This document shows, in pieces, positions 26,653 through 34,695 of a stretch of DNA of 50,882 bases (positions are counted from its first letter, which is position 1; every line of letters starts with the position of its first letter). The notes beneath the pieces were generated by a model that was not told where the DNA came from, made no database searches, and saw only the letters and a program-made list of their open reading frames with translations. Made by a program: the position numbers and the translations under genes. Origin of the DNA: Kitasatospora sp. GP82 (lineage in GTDB: Bacteria > Actinomycetota > Actinomycetes > Streptomycetales > Streptomycetaceae); the NCBI RefSeq assembly GCF_029892105.1, contig NZ_JARZAJ010000046.1, forward strand, positions 1-50,882, written 5' to 3'.

Positions 26653-28149
26653 TCAGGACTTCGCGGTGTCCTCGGCGAAGCGGACCAGGGTGCGGATGGC
26701 ACTGCCGGTGCCGCCCCTGGGGATGTAGCCGAACGGGGCGCCCTCGTGGAAGGCCGGACCGGCGATGTCCAGGTGCGCCCAGTCGATGCCGTCGGCGACG
26801 AACTCCTTCAGGAACAGGCCGGCCACCAGGCCGCCGCCCATCCGCTCACCCATGTTGGCGAGGTCGGCGATGGTGGACTCGACCATGCCCTTGCGCAGGT
26901 CCGCCGGGAGCGGCATCGGCCAGGACTGCTCGCCGACCTCCTCGGCGGTGGCGTGCAGCCGGTTGCGCAGCTCGTCGCTGTTGGACATCACACCGAAGGT
27001 GCGGTTGCCCAGGGCCATCATCATGGCGCCGGTCAGGGTGGCGACGTCCACGATCACGTCCGGGTTCTCCTCGCCGGCGCGGACGATCGCGTCGGCGAGC
27101 ACCAGACGGCCCTCGGCGTCGGTGTTGAGGACCTCGACGGTCTTGCCGCCGTACATCTTCAGCACGTCACCCGGGCGGGTGGCCGAACCGGACGGCATGT
27201 TCTCCGCCAGGGCGAGCCAGGTGGTGATGTTGACGGCCAGGCCCAGGCGCTTGGCGGCGACCACGGCGGCGAACACGGCGGCGGCGCCGGACATGTCGCA
27301 CTTCATGGTCTCGTTGTGGCCGGCCGGCTTCAGCGAGATGCCGCCCGAGTCGTAGGTGATGCCCTTGCCGACGAAGGCGAGGGTGGCCTTGGCCTTGGGG
27401 TGGGTGTAGGAGATCTTCACCAGGCGGGGCGGGTTGTCCGAGCCGGTGCCGACGCCCAGGATGCCGCCGAAGCCGCCCTTGGTCAGCGCCTTCTCGTCCA
27501 GCACCTCGACCTTGAGGCCGTGCTCCTTGCCGGCCGCCTGGGCGATCGCGGCGAAGGACTTCGGGTTGAGGTCGTTCGGGGCGGCGTTGATCAGGTCGCG
27601 GGCGCGGTTGATCTCCTCGCCGATCGCCGCGGCGCGCTCGACGGCGGCCTTGACGTCCTTGCTGCCCTTGCGGTCGGTCAGCAGGACCAGCTCGCCGACC
27701 GGAGCCTTGCCGTTCTCGGAGACCTTGTACGTGGTGTAGCTGTACGAACCGAGCAGGCCGCCGAGCGCGACCGCCTCGAACTCCTCGGCCGAGGCGGCCG
27801 GGAGGGCCAGCGCGGCCTTCTTGACACCGGACAGGGTGCGGGCGGCGACACCGGCCGCGCGGCGCAGCGCCTCCTGGCCGTAGCCCTCGTCGGAGGGCTC
27901 GCCGAGGCCGACGGCCAGGATCAGGGCGGCCTTCAGGCCGGCGGGGGAGGGGAGCTTGACCGACTCGCCCTCGGCGCCGGTCGCGCCCAGGGTGCTGAGG
28001 ACCTCGGCCAGCTTGCCCTCGAACGCCTCGGCCACGGCCTCGGCGCCGGGGGCCACCACGAGGCCCTTCGGGCCCTTGCCCACGCCGATCACCAGGGCGT
28101 CCGCGCGCAGCGAGGCGGCGGAGGAGGTGCTCACAGACAATGCAGTCAC
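26653..28149 (-). CDS. pepA: Leucyl (cytosol) aminopeptidase, M17
   Basis: A 498-residue hexameric, two-metal aminopeptidase. The catalytic half shows FVGKGITYDSGGISLKP, the MKCDMSGAA segment and the M17 signature NTDAEGRL, followed by VDVATLTGAM, which together supply the Lys, Asp and Glu metal ligands. The N-terminal domain (about 1-165) is the non-catalytic macro-like domain. GTG 28149 is chosen at the family N-terminus with AGGAC upstream; the in-frame start 45 bases earlier adds nothing recognisable. Monocistronic, ended by a strong hairpin. It is the conserved neighbour of cobS and lpd/dlaT in actinobacteria. Confidence 0.95.
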   Translation of the reverse strand: MTALSVSTSSAASLRADALVIGVGKGPKGLVVAPGAEAVAEAFEGKLAEVLSTLGATGAEGESVKLPSPAGLKAALILAVGLGEPSDEGYGQEALRRAAGVAARTLSGVKKAALALPAASAEEFEAVALGGLLGSYSYTTYKVSENGKAPVGELVLLTDRKGSKDVKAAVERAAAIGEEINRARDLINAAPNDLNPKSFAAIAQAAGKEHGLKVEVLDEKALTKGGFGGILGVGTGSDNPPRLVKISYTHPKAKATLAFVGKGITYDSGGISLKPAGHNETMKCDMSGAAAVFAAVVAAKRLGLAVNITTWLALAENMPSGSATRPGDVLKMYGGKTVEVLNTDAEGRLVLADAIVRAGEENPDVIVDVATLTGAMMMALGNRTFGVMSNSDELRNRLHATAEEVGEQSWPMPLPADLRKGMVESTIADLANMGERMGGGLVAGLFLKEFVADGIDWAHLDIAGPAFHEGAPFGYIPRGGTGSAIRTLVRFAEDTAKS

Positions 28150-28394
28150 GTAAATGAGTCCTGTTCTTTCGCGGTCCACAGCCGGGTACGGCACCGGTGC
28201 CGCACCGGCATAACCCCGGCGTGCTCCGCTGGAACAGGGCGCAGGGCTACGGTGCTCCCCCGCATGGTAGTCCGCATGGTGGGATCACGCCGCCCTCGGT
28301 ACCGGCGCCGTCCTGTGCCGAACGGGTGCCGCTGGTCTCGCGATCGGCCCCCGTCGGCCCAGCGGGCGGACCGGTCGGCAGCCTTGACGTATCG

Positions 28395-29177
28395 TCACAA
28401 TTCGGTCAGGGCCAGGGTGAGCAGGGCCGCAGTGGCCGCTGTCTCGGCCAGTGCGCCGAGTACGTCCCCGGTGATGCCGTCGAACCTCCGTACACAGCGT
28501 TTCAGCAGCAGCCGGGAGGCGAGGAGGCCGAGCAGCAGTGCACCCGGGTAGCGGAGTGCCGCCCAGCCGTCCGCCCAGGCAGCCGCGCCGAGGGCGAGTG
28601 CGGCGAGCGCGGAGACGGCGAGTGCCCCGGTGCGGGGCACGGTCGCGGCGACCATCGCGCCCAGGCCGCCGGGCCGGGCGGCGGGCACCGACCGCAGGCA
28701 GCCCCAGGCCAGCGCACAGCGGGCGGCCACGGCGGCGGTGACGACGGCCAGGGCGCCGTGCTGCAGGGAACCGGTGAACTGCCCGGCCAGGGCGGTGATC
28801 TGGGTCAGCAGAGTCAGCACGAGGGTGAGTACGCCGAACGGGCCGATGTCCGACTGCTTCATGATGCGCAGGGCGTCCTCGGACGGTTTCCCGCTGCCGA
28901 GCCCGTCGGCGACGTCGGCCAGACCGTCCAGGTGCAGCCCCCGGGTGAGCCAGGCCGGTACGGCGACGGCCGCCACCGCCCCGAGCAGACCGCCCGCGCG
29001 CCAGCCGACCACCGCCCCGGCACCCGCCGCGAGGGCCCCGAGGACCAGCCCGACCAGTGGAGCGCAGAGCATCGCCCGCCCCGCCGCCGCCCGGTCCCAC
29101 CGCTCGACCCGCACCGGAAGCACCGACAGGGTCCCGAAGGCGAACCGCACCCCCTCCGCCCACGACGCACCGTCCAC
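28395..29177 (-). CDS. cobS: Adenosylcobinamide-GDP ribazoletransferase (cobalamin synthase)
   Basis: A 260-residue membrane enzyme joining alpha-ribazole (phosphate) to adenosylcobinamide-GDP, the last step of nucleotide-loop assembly. About six hydrophobic segments are present. The family motif lies near residue 75 in WLTRGLHLDGLADVADGLGSG, where the Asp residues bind Mg, followed by MKQSDIGPFGVLTLVL. GTG 29177 is chosen because the family N-terminus (FAFGTLSVLPVR) begins 12 residues later. Earlier in-frame starts run through palindromic intergenic DNA. It lies downstream of cobT across 267 bases of structured non-coding sequence. Confidence 0.92.
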   Translation of the reverse strand: MDGASWAEGVRFAFGTLSVLPVRVERWDRAAAGRAMLCAPLVGLVLGALAAGAGAVVGWRAGGLLGAVAAVAVPAWLTRGLHLDGLADVADGLGSGKPSEDALRIMKQSDIGPFGVLTLVLTLLTQITALAGQFTGSLQHGALAVVTAAVAARCALAWGCLRSVPAARPGGLGAMVAATVPRTGALAVSALAALALGAAAWADGWAALRYPGALLLGLLASRLLLKRCVRRFDGITGDVLGALAETAATAALLTLALTEL

Positions 29178-29205
29178 CCGTGCCGCCCCGGCCTCTGCCG
29201 ACCGC

Positions 29206-29281
29206 TGATCCGCGGGGCCCTCGGGCGGTACTGCGTCAGATGTGGATCGAGGCAACGGCTTGGGTCCTGTCCCGCGGATCA
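29206..29281. repeat. Inverted repeat TGATCCGCGGG in cobS-cobT gap
   Basis: TGATCCGCGGG (29206-29216) and its exact complement CCCGCGGATCA (29271-29281) enclose 54 bases directly upstream of cobS. It sits next to a second, larger palindrome. Confidence 0.7.
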
Positions 29282-29339
29282 ATGGTCGGCCGAGCAGCGG
29301 ACGCGGGGCTTCGCCCACCTCCGTGGAGCACTGCTCGCG

Positions 29340-29430
29340 CGGCAACTGTGCAGTACGTCAGGGGCGCGGGGACTGCGCGGATGCACTGGCCGAGCAGGGC
29401 CCGGGCCCCTGAGGCACTGCACAGTTGCCG
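29340..29430. repeat. Large compound palindrome after cobT
   Basis: The outer 15-bp arms run 29340-29354 and 29416-29430 (core GGCAACTGTGCAGT) and the inner 8-bp arms TCAGGGGC/GCCCCTGA lie at 29358-29365 and 29405-29412. The inner part carries the CAGGGGCGCGGG core at 29359-29370. It ends 15 bases beyond the cobT stop, so it probably terminates cobT transcription. Confidence 0.7.
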
Positions 29431-29444
29431 TCCGTGGAGCGGGC

Positions 29445-30566
29445 CTAGCCCCGGCTCAGCAGCTCCGCTGCGGTGGGCAGGCGCGGTGGCTCCTTCGGCG
29501 CGGCGGCTGACCGGGTGATCGCCAGCACCTCGGCGGGTTCGGCCAGGGTGTCGGAGGCGGCCTGGAGCAGCGGCAGGGCCAGCAGTGCGCCCACGCCCTC
29601 GCCCATCGAGACGCCCAGGTCCTGAAGCGGCGTCAGGGTCAGCCGGTCGTACGCCTTCGCCTGGGCGGGCTCACCGGTGGCCTGTCCGGCCCGCCACCAC
29701 TCGGGGGCCCGGAACGCGATCCGCTGCGCGACCAGCGCGCAGGCGGCCGACACCACACCGTCCAGCACCACCGGCAGCCTGCGCACGGCGGACTGCAGCA
29801 GGAAGCCGGTGATCGCCGCGAAGTCCGCGCCGCCGACCGCCGCGAGCAGCGCCAGCTGGTCGCCCAGTACGGGGCGGGCCCGGCGCAGCGAGTCGCGTAC
29901 GGTCGCGCACTTGACCATCCACACCCGGTCGTCGATGCCGGAGCCGCGCCCGGTCACCGCCGCCGCGTCGGTGCCGCAGAGCGCGCCGATCAGTACGGCG
30001 GCGACGGTGGTCGAGCCGGCCCCGAGGTCGCCGAGCACCACCAGGTCCGTCCCGGCGTCGGCCTCCTCGTCGGCGATCGCCATGCCGATCTGGAAGGCGC
30101 GGGCGGCCTCCTCGGGGCTGATCGCGTTCTCCGCGTCGATCCGGCCGGAGCTGCGGCGTACCCTCCGGTGCTCCACCTCGGCCGGGAAGGTCCCGGGGGC
30201 GGCGTCGACGGCCATGTCGACGACCCGCACCTCGGCGCCGTAGCGGTGGGCCAGCACGGCGACGGGGGCGGTGCCGTCGAGCACCGCGTGCACCCGCTGT
30301 TCGGTGCTGGGGCTGCCGGGCCGCGAGACGCCGAGCGAGGCCACGCCGTGGTCGCCCGCGAAGAGCAGCACCTTGGCGGCGGACAGCGGCTGCACCGGCG
30401 ATCTGCCCTGTACCGAGGCCAGCCAGCTGCCGAGTTCCTCCAGCTGCCCGAGGCCGGTGCGCGGCTTGTCGAGCTGCTGCCAACGCTCCTCGGCGGCTCG
30501 GCGGGCGCTCTCGTCAGGGCGCTCGACGAGTGAGGAGAAGGTATCGAGATCCACGGTGGTGTCCAT
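29445..30566 (-). CDS. cobT: Nicotinate-nucleotide--DMB phosphoribosyltransferase
   Basis: A 373-residue enzyme that makes alpha-ribazole phosphate from nicotinate mononucleotide and dimethylbenzimidazole. The CobT family pattern is clear: FAGDHGVASLGVS about residues 69-81, VVLGDLGAGSTTVAAVL in the middle, and the C-terminal MGEGVGALLALPLL bearing the catalytic Glu. ATG 30566. It lies between a strong upstream terminator after cobU and the palindrome after its stop, so it seems to have its own promoter in the 30567-30660 gap rather than being co-transcribed with cobU. Cytosolic. Confidence 0.93.
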   Translation of the reverse strand: MDTTVDLDTFSSLVERPDESARRAAEERWQQLDKPRTGLGQLEELGSWLASVQGRSPVQPLSAAKVLLFAGDHGVASLGVSRPGSPSTEQRVHAVLDGTAPVAVLAHRYGAEVRVVDMAVDAAPGTFPAEVEHRRVRRSSGRIDAENAISPEEAARAFQIGMAIADEEADAGTDLVVLGDLGAGSTTVAAVLIGALCGTDAAAVTGRGSGIDDRVWMVKCATVRDSLRRARPVLGDQLALLAAVGGADFAAITGFLLQSAVRRLPVVLDGVVSAACALVAQRIAFRAPEWWRAGQATGEPAQAKAYDRLTLTPLQDLGVSMGEGVGALLALPLLQAASDTLAEPAEVLAITRSAAAPKEPPRLPTAAELLSRG

Positions 30567-30662
30567 CGAGCGGAAATCTACACGGCACCGGCCGCCACGC
30601 GGTGGCTGCCCTCACAGCCCGCCGCTCCTTCACCCACCCCTCAATCGGCAGAGGTTCTTGGA

Positions 30663-30717
30663 CCGACCGGCAATAGGGAGCGCGGGTGGAGGACCCGCGC
30701 TCCCTATTGCCGGTCGG
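30663..30717 (-). terminator. cobU terminator
   Basis: A perfect 24-bp stem (30663-30686 with 30694-30717), with T30687/A30693 able to extend it, around a GGAGG-type loop. It starts three bases beyond the cobU stop and is the longest perfect hairpin in the window, insulating cobU from cobT. Confidence 0.9.
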
Positions 30718-30719
30718 CC

Positions 30720-31280
30720 TCAGCCCGCCGCAGGCTTGACGGTCAGCACCTGCCCGGCGACCACCAGCAGGACGCGCTCCGAGGCGTCCGCCACCGCCAT
30801 GTTGAGCCGTCCCAGGGTGTCCCTGAAGCGCCGCCCGGCGGCGGTCGCGGGGACGACTCCCATGCCGACCTCGTTGCTGACCGCGATCACCTGGCGTCGC
30901 GTCAGCCGCCAGGACTCGGCCAGCTCGTCACAGCGCTGCTGTACCACCCGCTCGCCGCCGTCGGCCCAGACCGCGTCGTCCCAGGCGCCGCACTCGTCCA
31001 TCACGGCGGTCAGCCACAGCGCCAGACAGTCGATCAGGACCGGTGCGCCGTCCTCCGGGTCGCCGAGTACGGCCACCAGCTCACAGGTCTCCGCCGTACG
31101 CCAGCTCGCGGGCCGCCGCTCGCGGTGCAGTGCGACCCGCTGGGCCCACTCCTGGTCGCCGTCGCGGGTGCCGCCGGTGGCGACGTAGAGCACGTCCTCG
31201 TACGGGGCGAGCAGCTGCTCGGCGCGGGTGGACTTGCCGGAGCGGGCGCCGCCGAGGATCAGGGTGCGGGGGAGTGCCAT
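30720..31280 (-). CDS. cobU: Adenosylcobinamide kinase/guanylyltransferase
   Basis: A 186-residue bifunctional enzyme that phosphorylates adenosylcobinamide and then transfers GMP to it. The P-loop GGARSGKS is at residues 8-15, followed by VLYVATGGTRDGDQEW and the VLIDCLALWLTAV segment (Walker B-like), ending with VSNEVGMGVVP, all in family order. ATG 31280 is chosen at the family start (MALPRTLILGG). With CobT and CobS it completes the lower-ligand branch, which also allows salvage of imported cobinamide. No cobalamin riboswitch was seen upstream. Confidence 0.94.
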   Translation of the reverse strand: MALPRTLILGGARSGKSTRAEQLLAPYEDVLYVATGGTRDGDQEWAQRVALHRERRPASWRTAETCELVAVLGDPEDGAPVLIDCLALWLTAVMDECGAWDDAVWADGGERVVQQRCDELAESWRLTRRQVIAVSNEVGMGVVPATAAGRRFRDTLGRLNMAVADASERVLLVVAGQVLTVKPAAG

Positions 31281-31423
31281 GGCCCACATCCTGCCTGACG
31301 AGGCATGAGGGCGAGCCGGCCGGGCACGCTAGTGTGCGCAACGGCAACGCGGTGCACGGCAGTAACGCGGCGCACGACAGCGAAGTGTCCGATGGTGATG
31401 GCCCGAGGCGGGAGGAGCCCGGC

Positions 31424-31624
31424 ATGGTGTTCACATGGCGGTACGAGAAGGCGGACGGAACCCTGGTCACCCCGCCCGGTGAGCAGGAGGAGTTCTCCAG
31501 CCAGGGCGACGCGGAGTCCTGGATCGGCGAGGCGTGGAAGCAGCTGCTGGAGGACGGCGCCGACCAGGCCGCGCTACTGGACGACGGGCGCGAGATCTAC
31601 ACGATGAGCCTGCACGCCGAGTGA
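31424..31624 (+). CDS. Small conserved-type acidic protein
   Basis: A 66-residue acidic protein (MVFTWRYEKADGTLV at the start, EIYTMSLHAE at the end) with DAESWIGEAWKQLLEDGADQA in the middle. The composition and third-position GC are those of a real gene, and a good ribosome site (GGGAGGAG, six bases away) precedes ATG 31424. I recognise it as a type of small hypothetical protein common in streptomycetes; function unknown. TAGTGT near 31330 is a candidate -10. Divergent from cobU. Confidence 0.7.
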   Translation: MVFTWRYEKADGTLVTPPGEQEEFSSQGDAESWIGEAWKQLLEDGADQAALLDDGREIYTMSLHAE

Positions 31625-31678
31625 CCATCGGGGGCGCGGGACAGCCGTTCCGCGCTCTCAGGGCGCGCCCTGCGCGGC

Positions 31679-32545
31679 CTAGTGGGCTTTCGCGCCGATG
31701 ACGTGCAGCAGCGACGCCACCCGCCGGTACGGGTCCTCGCGTCCGGCCCGTTCCTCGGCGTCCAGCAGTTGGGCCAGCTGCCGCCCGTCCACCGGCGCGG
31801 CCTCCTCCGGCGTGCCGTCGGTGAACACCCGCACGCCGTACCAGTGCCGCAGTGGTACCGATATCCCGGCCAGCGTGGTGGCCAGGTCGGCGAGGTGGTC
31901 GGCGCGGGCGGGCCGGCCGAGCTGGTCGGTGTAGCGGGGACTGTCGAAGGCGTGCAGCGCTGCCCGCCAGTCGCCGGCGAGGCCGGGGCGCATGGCGAGC
32001 GCGTCCGCGTTGCGCACCAGCAGCGACAGGACGCCGCCGGGGGCGAGCATCCGGGCCAGCGAGGCGAGCATCGGGTCCGGGTCGGGCAGGTACATCAGGG
32101 CGCCGTGGCAGAGCACCACATCGAAGCTGCGCGGCCCGAACCAGCGACCGCACTGGTGCCCGTCCCCGCCCAGCAGCCGCACCCGCTCGCGCACCTCGGG
32201 CGGTTCGGCCGCCAGCGCGGCCTGGGCGGCGCCGAGTGTGACCGGGTCCGGGTCGAGACCGGTGACCAGGTGGCCCGCCCGGGCGAGGCGCAGTCCCTGG
32301 GTGCCCTGGCCGCAGCCGACGTCCAGTACGCGCAGGGCCGTCCGTCCGGCCAGCTGCTCGGCGAGCTGCCGGGCGACCAGCTCCTGCCGGACCAGGTTGC
32401 GCAGCCCGCCCTGGCTCTGAAGCCAGGACATCCCCGGCTGTCCGACCGGCCGGGTGACCGGCAGCCGGTCGTGCCCGCCCGCCCCCTGACCGGGCAGCGC
32501 ACCGGGCGCGGCGGCGGGCAGCGCACCCGGCAGCGCGCCGGGCAC
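31679..32545 (-). CDS. Class I SAM-dependent methyltransferase
   Basis: A 288-residue methyltransferase of the class I Rossmann-like fold. Motif I is VLDVGCGQGTQGL (about residues 73-85), the acidic end of strand 2 is TGLDPDP, and the later FDVVLCHGALMYLPDP and LAPGGVLSLLVRN match motifs IV-V. The first 38 residues are a Pro/Gly/Ala-rich leader of low complexity. GTG 32545 is the first ordinary start, but the frame stays open further upstream to the end of the DUF3043 gene, so the true start could be an unusual codon there. The substrate is unknown. Confidence 0.85.
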   Translation of the reverse strand: MPGALPGALPAAAPGALPGQGAGGHDRLPVTRPVGQPGMSWLQSQGGLRNLVRQELVARQLAEQLAGRTALRVLDVGCGQGTQGLRLARAGHLVTGLDPDPVTLGAAQAALAAEPPEVRERVRLLGGDGHQCGRWFGPRSFDVVLCHGALMYLPDPDPMLASLARMLAPGGVLSLLVRNADALAMRPGLAGDWRAALHAFDSPRYTDQLGRPARADHLADLATTLAGISVPLRHWYGVRVFTDGTPEEAAPVDGRQLAQLLDAEERAGREDPYRRVASLLHVIGAKAH

Positions 32546-32616
32546 GGGATACAGACCGGGCCCCTCCGGCCAAGCGGGAGAGGCCCAGTACGACTGCGGC
32601 TCAGCCGCCTCGGCGG

Positions 32617-33210
32617 TCAGGGCCGCTCGCCCCGCTTGACCTTCGGCTTGGGCAGCCGCAGGCGCCGCATCTGCAGGGTGCGCATCAGCGCGTACGCGAC
32701 CGCGCCACGGGTGTTCTCGTTCGGGAAGCGCTCGGCCAGGGCCTTGCGCAGGCCGAGGCCGAGGCGGACGAAGTCCAGGATGACCATGACGAAGAACAGC
32801 AGGAACAGCATGGTGGAGATCAGCTGCAGCGTCGGCACCTTCATGATGCTGAGGACCAGCACGACGACGGCGTACGGCAGGAAGAACTCGGCCATCGACC
32901 AGCGAGAGTCGACGTAGTCACGGGCGAAGCGTCGCACCGGGCCCTTGTCACGGGCCGGCAGGGCGCGCTCGTCGCCCTCCAGCAGCGCCGTGCGCTGCTT
33001 CTCCCGCTCGATGCGCATCCGCTCGCGGGACTGGCGGGCAGCCTCCTTGCGGTCCTTGGGAACGCTCACCCGGCTGCGGCGGCCGGCCTCGGCCTGGCTG
33101 CGCTTGGGGGTGGGGCGGCCCTTCGGCGCCTCGGGGTGGCGGGGGGTCGTCTCGTCCTGCTCGGCCACTGCGGTGGCGGAGGAGGCATCATCTGAGCGGC
33201 GTCGGAACAC
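32617..33210 (-). CDS. DUF3043 membrane protein
   Basis: A 197-residue protein of the DUF3043 family. A charged, disordered N-terminus (KGRPTPKRSQAEAGRRSR then RKEAARQSRERMR) precedes two adjacent membrane spans around residues 110-155 (FFLPYAVVVLVLSIM, then ISTMLFLLFFVMVIL) and a basic C-terminal tail. GTG 33210 is chosen with TACGCT six bases upstream, a leaderless layout. It is conserved in actinobacteria beside the cytochrome oxidase/erpA block; function unknown. Divergent from pspA. Confidence 0.85.
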   Translation of the reverse strand: MFRRRSDDASSATAVAEQDETTPRHPEAPKGRPTPKRSQAEAGRRSRVSVPKDRKEAARQSRERMRIEREKQRTALLEGDERALPARDKGPVRRFARDYVDSRWSMAEFFLPYAVVVLVLSIMKVPTLQLISTMLFLLFFVMVILDFVRLGLGLRKALAERFPNENTRGAVAYALMRTLQMRRLRLPKPKVKRGERP

Positions 33211-33394
33211 ACCACCAGCGTACGTGCTGGCAAACGCCTTGTTGCCGCGCTGTTGGACCCAAACCGATATCGAATCCGGCACAGGGCCTCCACACCTGCC
33301 CCTTACGGGAACCCCTACCCGCGGTGGATCATGAACCAGGGCGGTATCCACCCTTGGGATGAGGCTCCGGTGGCGAGAGCTGTAGCAGTCTTGT

Positions 33395-33438
33395 AGCGGG
33401 CAGGTGCACTGCGTGCAGTAGCCCGCTGCACCTACACT
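33395..33438 (+). promoter_or_regulatory. Interleaved inverted repeats ahead of pspA
   Basis: AGCGGGC (33395-33401) pairs with GCCCGCT (33421-33427), while AGGTGCA (33402-33408) pairs with TGCACCT (33427-33433). The order a-b-a'-b' is that of an H-type pseudoknot, or of overlapping operator half-sites; CTGC/GCAG lies between. TACACT at 33433-33438 is a possible -10. It lies about 60 bases before the pspA start. Confidence 0.5.
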
Positions 33439-33494
33439 CAAGGTTGTCAGCACGAGACGGAACCGCAGGCCCGAGAAGGGGGCACCCGAGGCCC

Positions 33495-34295
33495 ATGAGC
33501 GACGGAATCATGAAGCGTATGGGGCTGATTTTCCGCTCCAAGGCGAACAAGGCCCTGGACCGGGCAGAGGACCCGCGCGAGACGCTCGACTACTCCTACC
33601 AGAAGCAGCTCGAACTGCTGCAGAAGGTCCGCAGGGGTGTCGCCGACGTGGCCACCTCGCGCAAGCGCCTGGAGCTCCAGCTGACGCAGCTGCAGCAGCA
33701 GTCCGCCAAGTACGAGGACCAGGGCCGCAAGGCGCTCTCGTTGGGCCGTGAGGATCTCGCCCGTGAGGCCCTGAGCCGCAAGGCCAACCTCCAGTCCCAG
33801 ATCACCGACCTGGAGACGCAGTACCAGCAGCTGCAGGCCGAGGAGGAGAAGCTCACGCTCGCCTCCCAGCGCCTGCAGGCCAAGGTGGACGCCTTCCGTA
33901 CCAAGAAGGAGACCATCAAGGCCACCTACACCGCCGCCCAGGCCCAGACCCGGATCGCGGAGTCCTTCTCCGGGATCTCGGAGGAGATGGGCGACGTCGG
34001 CCTGGCCATCCAGCGGGCCGAGGACAAGACCGCCCAGATGCAGGCGCGCGCCGGTGCGATCGACGAGCTGCTCGCCTCGGGTGCGCTCGACGACGCCAGC
34101 GGCCTGGGCCGCAAGGACGACATCGAGGCCGAGCTGGAGCGGGTGGCCGGTGGCAACGACGTCGAGCTGGAGCTGGCCCGGATGAAGGCGGAGCTGACGG
34201 GCGGCAGCCCGGCCTCGGCCCCGCAGGCGATCGAGCAGGGCAAGCAGACCGCCACCCCGCAGGACACGCCCCCCACCATCAACTACAAGAAGTGA
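33495..34295 (+). CDS. pspA: PspA/IM30 family membrane-stress protein
   Basis: A 266-residue, almost entirely helical coiled-coil protein of the PspA/IM30/Vipp1 (ESCRT-III-like) family, acting on the inner face of the cell membrane during envelope stress. The N-terminal amphipathic helix (GIMKRMGLIFRSKANKALD) and the long Gln/Glu/Lys-rich hairpin (about 30-150) are typical. The tail after about 225 is disordered (SAPQAIEQGKQTATPQ). ATG 33495 is used; an in-frame ATG five residues later is possible. It is followed by its usual partner PspAA. In S. coelicolor pspA is strongly induced by cell-envelope stress. Confidence 0.95.
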   Translation: MSDGIMKRMGLIFRSKANKALDRAEDPRETLDYSYQKQLELLQKVRRGVADVATSRKRLELQLTQLQQQSAKYEDQGRKALSLGREDLAREALSRKANLQSQITDLETQYQQLQAEEEKLTLASQRLQAKVDAFRTKKETIKATYTAAQAQTRIAESFSGISEEMGDVGLAIQRAEDKTAQMQARAGAIDELLASGALDDASGLGRKDDIEAELERVAGGNDVELELARMKAELTGGSPASAPQAIEQGKQTATPQDTPPTINYKK

Positions 34296-34343
34296 CCTGA
34301 GCCGCAACGACCGAGCTGCAACGACACAGGGAGACGCACCGGC

Positions 34344-34637
34344 ATGATCATGAGGGTCATGGGTGAGGGGCAGTTCCGGGTGGGAGACGACCACCTGAAC
34401 CACCTGAACCAGCTCGACGACGAGCTGCTCACCGCGCTGGAGGCGGGGGACGAGGAACACTTCAGGGCCGCGCTGGGCAAACTGCTCGATGCGGTGAAGC
34501 AGTACGGAACCCCACTGCCGGACGACGCGCTGGAGCCGTCCGATCTCATCCTTCCGAATGTCGAGGCGACGATCGCCGAGGTCACCGAGATGCTGCGGAG
34601 CGAGGGAGACGGGCTGATCCCCGGTCTCCCGGAGTAA
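34344..34637 (+). CDS. pspAA: PspA-associated protein PspAA
   Basis: A 97-residue protein of the PspAA domain family, which occurs directly after pspA in many actinobacteria and archaea. MRVMGEGQFRV and DELLTALEAGDEEHFRAAL are the recognisable segments, and the C-terminus ends EGLIPG-like (DGLIPGLPE). GGGAG lies upstream of ATG 34344; the ATG at 34350 is equally possible. The gap from pspA is 48 bases, so co-transcription is likely. A bidirectional terminator follows. Confidence 0.88.
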   Translation: MIMRVMGEGQFRVGDDHLNHLNQLDDELLTALEAGDEEHFRAALGKLLDAVKQYGTPLPDDALEPSDLILPNVEATIAEVTEMLRSEGDGLIPGLPE

Positions 34638-34650
34638 CGGCTGACACAGC

Positions 34651-34685
34651 AAAGGGCGGGCTCCCCGAGCGGGGGCCCGCCCTTT
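34651..34685. terminator. Bidirectional terminator, pspAA/nadA
   Basis: AAAGGGCGGGC (34651-34661) pairs with GCCCGCCCTTT (34675-34685), continued by a CCCC/GGGG inner helix. The flanking AAA/TTT gives a weak U tract in both directions. Confidence 0.88.
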
Positions 34686-34695
34686 GGCGTGCGGA

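Noticed and set aside
29178..29444. Cobalamin riboswitch in the cobS-cobT gap or ahead of cobU
   Set aside because: The B12-box and its conserved flanking loops could not be found on the minus strand in either place. The structure in the gap is plain palindromes, one of which follows a stop codon as a terminator would.
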